The notes under the pieces were generated by a model. The model was not told where the DNA came from. It made no database searches and saw only the letters and a program-made list of their open reading frames with translations. From the NCBI GenBank assembly GCA_029721515.1, contig CM056550.1, positions 22,394,619 through 22,458,618 on the forward strand: a stretch of DNA of 64,000 nt, written 5' to 3'. The translations under genes were made by a program, and so were the position numbers. The stretch is from Synanceia verrucosa (Eukaryota > Chordata > Actinopteri > Perciformes > Synanceiidae). Below, piece after piece: positions 60,401-64,000 of this stretch; within the stretch, counting starts at the first letter, position 1, and each line of letters starts with the position of its first letter.

Positions 60401-63400
60401 AAAAATAACATGGGATATCTGTGTATATTTAGATCAAGGTCAAACATGTAAATATCAGTAATATTTCACATTCCTTATATTATTTCCTTATATTCCTTAT
60501 ATTGAAAGAAAAATTGTTCACCTGAACCTTAAACCACACGTTGGTAAAATGCAATATAGTCTATTTTGGAAACTTTTAAAAAGTCTCTTTTTGTGAACAC
60601 CATCTGAAACACCGTCAGTGTCAAGATGGACGTTGTCTCCTTTCACCAAACAAGCGAATGAACACACCTCTGTTCTCCCATCTGTTGCAGCTGTGTGCGT
60701 TCCTTTTAATGATTCACTGTAATTGGTGAAGTCAGGAAGCGGGTACCGCTCCATGGCGTGTGGTTTAGTTACTGGAGTCCTGAGAGTGATGGAGCCATTG
60801 GCAGCTGTGGGCTGGAGGATGCTGCTGCTGCTGCTCTGTTCATCTCCACTCCACCCCACAATGCCTGCTTCACAGGGACAAAGCTACTGGGACAAAATGG
60901 CCACCTGGGAGCTGAGCACTTAATGAAGCACACCTTTTTTTTCCCTCCTCTTCTCCTCAGTCAACCCCTTTTTTTTCTAATGCCAACAATCACTCCATCT
61001 CACATCTGGCATGGCAGCAGAATGGATGTGTTGGGGGAACTTTGGGAGTGAGGGAATTGCCTTTTGCAAAGTGTGTCTCACATGACCAGAGCCACAAAGC
61101 CCACATGCATGCAAACTCATGCCTTTTTATTTGCCCTCATGACAGTATAGCTATTAGCTGCCTGGTGGTGGTTTTCACTTGTCAAGCGTTATGAGATATC
61201 CTTCAGAACTCATGGCCAGTTCACAAATTTCCCTGCTTTACAGAGACGGCGTTTGTGAGGAGAGTGCAGCGCTCTTAATGAGTTCCTTCCATCTAACTTT
61301 TATCCCTCCTGTCGCCTTGGATCCATTCATATTTGATGGTTATGCAACCGGCTCTCTGAGTTTCTCTCACGCTGAACTTGGGAGGCCATACAGGCGGACG
61401 ATAATGGTTGTTACCCCGATGTGAGGGGAGCATTTAAGCGGTTGTCTCTTTGCAGCGCTCTTGTGGATGATTGACTCTGGTCTTGAGATGATGGCCTGGC
61501 ACAACCATTTACCTTCTCAACTCACATCCAGTCATGAACTCTCACTTCCTCCCTCTTTTTCTCCATGTTTACCTCTGCTCACATCTAGTGTGTGCTTGAG
61601 AGAAATCAAGGCATTTGTACTGCTGTGAGCTGAACAGTGTGCCTCTGATAATAAAGCTAATAATGACAGTTGAAATGATTGTCCTCCACACCAATCAGGA
61701 CTTTCTGCACTTTCTCAAACTGTAACACCCTGACCCTTTCGCTTATCATCCCCTCTATTCACTCAGCGAGCTCTTTCACTGAGGCCACTCAAATTAGCTC
61801 CGGCCATTCGGTGAGAGCCCAACTGCTACAGGACATGTTGCAGGAGCGAGGCATAAATCATTCCCCAGAAGCAGGAGCCGTGGCAGGCCTAGACGCACAT
61901 CCACCACCAGAGATTTACGCTGCACCTCCGAAGCACCAACCCTGCAATCTGGATCCTCTCCACCAGGTCATCTTCAAATTGGTTATTGATCTTCCAATCA
62001 CAAAATGAATCATACCGTTGCCAGCACTGTTTAGATACTGCGTTTACAGTAGCGTGGCTTGTGTTACTGCTGATATGCAGCCTGGGGATGGATTATTGCT
62101 CAGAAATCATGAGAAAACAAGTATCTGCGCTGAAGCGGGAGTAAATAGGAAAAAGAAATTAGAAGGAGCCTACCTTGAGATGAATAGGTGCCATGTTGTC
62201 ATCCAGCAGAGCCTCATTATAACATATCAAAAACAGCTGAAGAAACTCTTGACAGCCACTGTAGAAAAGAGCTTGAAGTCTGCTATTCTACTGTAATGAT
62301 AATGCAACGATATGTGATTATGGCTGCAGTCGTTTAAATGTTTTCATATGAGAATAATTGCGGTGCCTATGATATTATTATACTGTAGTTCTTTAGAAAG
62401 TAGGAGCAGTTCACGCTGTATTGTGGCAATTTTTCTTTTATGTGACGGAAAGAAATTCTTCATTCTGACTGTGTTTAAAAAGCCATAAAGCCATCCAGTC
62501 AATCATTATATGACACTGAAATACATATGATTCTGTCATGGCAGTATCGGTAGTTTTATCAACCTAAATGGGACAGATTCCATGGAAGTACTTCATTTCA
62601 GCTCTCAGCATACACTATATTGTGGCGGATCACTTAATGGGGCCTCACTTCTTGCCCAATTAGGCTCCAAGATGGTGTGTAAATGTAGCTTCTGGTCTGG
62701 GAGCAGTTTCCTCATAAATGCCAGAATGGCCATTATCAGAATCCCTTTGTGAGTGAAAACAGACAGCTATGATATAGACTTCCCCCTTAATTGAAAGATT
62801 GTAAGAATGACAGGGAGACAATCTTTGAATTCCTTTCTTAAATGCCAATATCTGAAACATGAGACAATGGGACTTTTCCCTTTGTACCATTTTGGAAAGA
62901 AATTGTCAAGCTCAGTTTAATTTTCAAAGATGACTACATCATTACTCGTGGCTTCTGAGTTACCTAATATATTAACAGTGTGTGGAGCACATTTGGATGA
63001 CAGGATCAGTGTAACTAATTGGCTGTGAATGGAGTCAGATTGTAATCTTGTAGCTGTTATTTTTGATTCATGCGCACATGTTCAATTACAGACGCTCATT
63101 ATGACTACATGGTGATTAGTGATTACAACACATGACATGATTTGTGAGAGCTGACGGGCTCAGGAGTAGTGGAGCATGTCCGTTGGTCAGATGTAGATGC
63201 CTTGTGCACTCCTTTTGACAACAATTATCACTGATATTTATCTACAGATATTTGCTGTTTCCATGTTTGATTCAATTGTAGTTCTGAGTATATCCGCTCA
63301 AATCATGGTCTGTTCCTGCTCATATCATCTTCAGTGTACAGTGGTGCATCCTACCTATTGAGGAGGACAATTTATGTACGAGGGCCTTAACTTACATAGA

Positions 63401-63840
63401 CACTTCCCCTGCTTTGCTTTTGTCATTCTCAGTTGATGTAGGAGTCCAGCCTTTCATTTCTCTTGGACTCTGGCTGGTCCCTAAGCAGGGAGGAGGAAAT
63501 GTGGATGGACAGCTCTGCCCCCCTCTCTCCAGTCGATAGCAGCCAGCAGGTAAGGCTCAGTCACCGTCTGCAGCATGGCAGACACTTATTAGTGGTAATG
63601 TACTCCCATCATCCATCTCCAGGTGGGCTTCCGCCATTGATCTCAAAGCCAAGTTTTGTCACTCCTCGCACTGGTATCAGCCACTGCTGGTCGCTGCAGC
63701 ACTGGCTTTAGATGACCCAGCTTAATGTTCTGTCAATAGACCCACTGCTGGACAGCCCGTGTTAGAGCTGTGATGGTGACGAGCACAGCAGTGTGAGATG
63801 TTTTCCTCACAGTGCTCTTCAAGACCTATATCTGTGTATA
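54466..63840. other. Gene desert right of parg
   Basis: No exon chain or recognisable protein found on either strand over about 9.4 kb. Short runs of A/T (55802-55824, 58877-58890) are present. Several stretches (about 59760-60010, 60110-60190, 61680-62000 and 63030-63150) have balanced composition and TAAT/ATTA cores and could be conserved regulatory elements of a neighbouring developmental gene. This cannot be tested from one sequence. Confidence 0.5.
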
Positions 63841-63845
63841 CAGAA

Positions 63846-63899
<54 letters not shown>
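63846..63899. repeat. (GT)n(AT)n compound microsatellite
   Basis: Seven to eight GT units (63846-63860) run directly into about nineteen AT units (63861-63899). Confidence 0.95.
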
Positions 63900-63902
<3 letters not shown>

Positions 63903-63919
63903 TAGAAGTGAGTTCAGAC

Positions 63920-64000
63920 AACATCAAAGTCAGCTTTATTGTCTATTCTGCAGTGTGTACAGGACATACAGAGGAATGAAATTATGCTTCTCTCAAACCT
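63920..64000 (-). mobile_element. Retroposon 3' end cut by window edge
   Basis: GTCAGCTTTATTGTCTATTC, then GTACAGGACATACAGAGGAA and ATTATGCTTCTCTC, match the well-known fish LINE terminal sequence read in minus orientation (ending GACAATAAAGCTGAC). The adjoining AT microsatellite sits where the element's 3' repeat tail would be. The remainder lies beyond the window. Confidence 0.6.

Noticed and set aside
61679..62296. Consecutive 109- and 92-codon open frames in the right-hand desert
   Set aside because: Composition looks non-coding, with no known motif and no exon borders; probably chance.
63463..63711. Open frame containing REEEMWMDSSAPLSPVDSS followed by a GTAAGG donor-like site
   Set aside because: It looks exon-like at its 3' border, but no family similarity is recognised and no partner exon is visible nearby. 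Insufficient to call a gene.

Overview
The window is vertebrate nuclear DNA from a ray-finned fish, most likely a percomorph-type teleost. The evidence is vertebrate genes split into short exons by compact GT-AG introns, typical teleost repeats (Rex1-like and L2-like LINE remnants, small inverted-repeat elements, GT and AT microsatellites), and protein sequences closest to fish orthologues. There are no operons, CRISPR arrays or prophages. I built the gene models by hand from splice signals, reading-frame continuity and remembered human orthologues. All seven models close in frame from ATG to stop.

Layout, left to right. 1-7.5 kb has no gene; it contains a degraded Rex1/Babar-like LINE at about 5.64-6.70 kb and then the likely bub3 3' UTR. 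bub3 (minus, 7781-9555, plus a likely 5' UTR exon ending at 10243) encodes the mitotic checkpoint WD40 protein. hmx3 (minus, 11903-13044) is a two-exon homeobox gene followed by about 3 kb of gene-free DNA. acadsb (minus, 15985-20824, 11 exons) encodes a mitochondrial acyl-CoA dehydrogenase; its fourth intron carries a decayed L2-type LINE and a tRNA-Asp-like relic. ikzf5 (plus, 21675-23145) starts head-to-head with acadsb. pstk (minus, 24189-26293) encodes the kinase used in selenocysteine synthesis. adam9 (minus, 27055-33909, 22 exons) encodes a membrane metalloprotease and has a 62-bp tandem array that repeats one of its own splice acceptors. parg (plus, 35040-52792, 16 coding exons) starts head-to-head with adam9 and encodes poly(ADP-ribose) glycohydrolase; its introns hold several small inverted-repeat elements. 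About 52.8-64 kb is a gene desert ending in a GT/AT microsatellite and a repeat cut by the window edge.

bub3-hmx3-acadsb-ikzf5-pstk matches the human 10q26.13 neighbourhood, except that hmx2, which lies between HMX3 and BUB3 in human, is absent. adam9 (human 8p11) and parg (human 10q11) have been joined to this block. The genes share no single pathway: the grouping is ancestral synteny plus rearrangement, with two compact divergent promoters (acadsb/ikzf5 and adam9/parg). The points most worth a second look are the adam9 acceptor array, the missing hmx2, a GC-AG intron and a stop-free 81-bp intron in parg, and the piggyBac-like short elements in parg introns.
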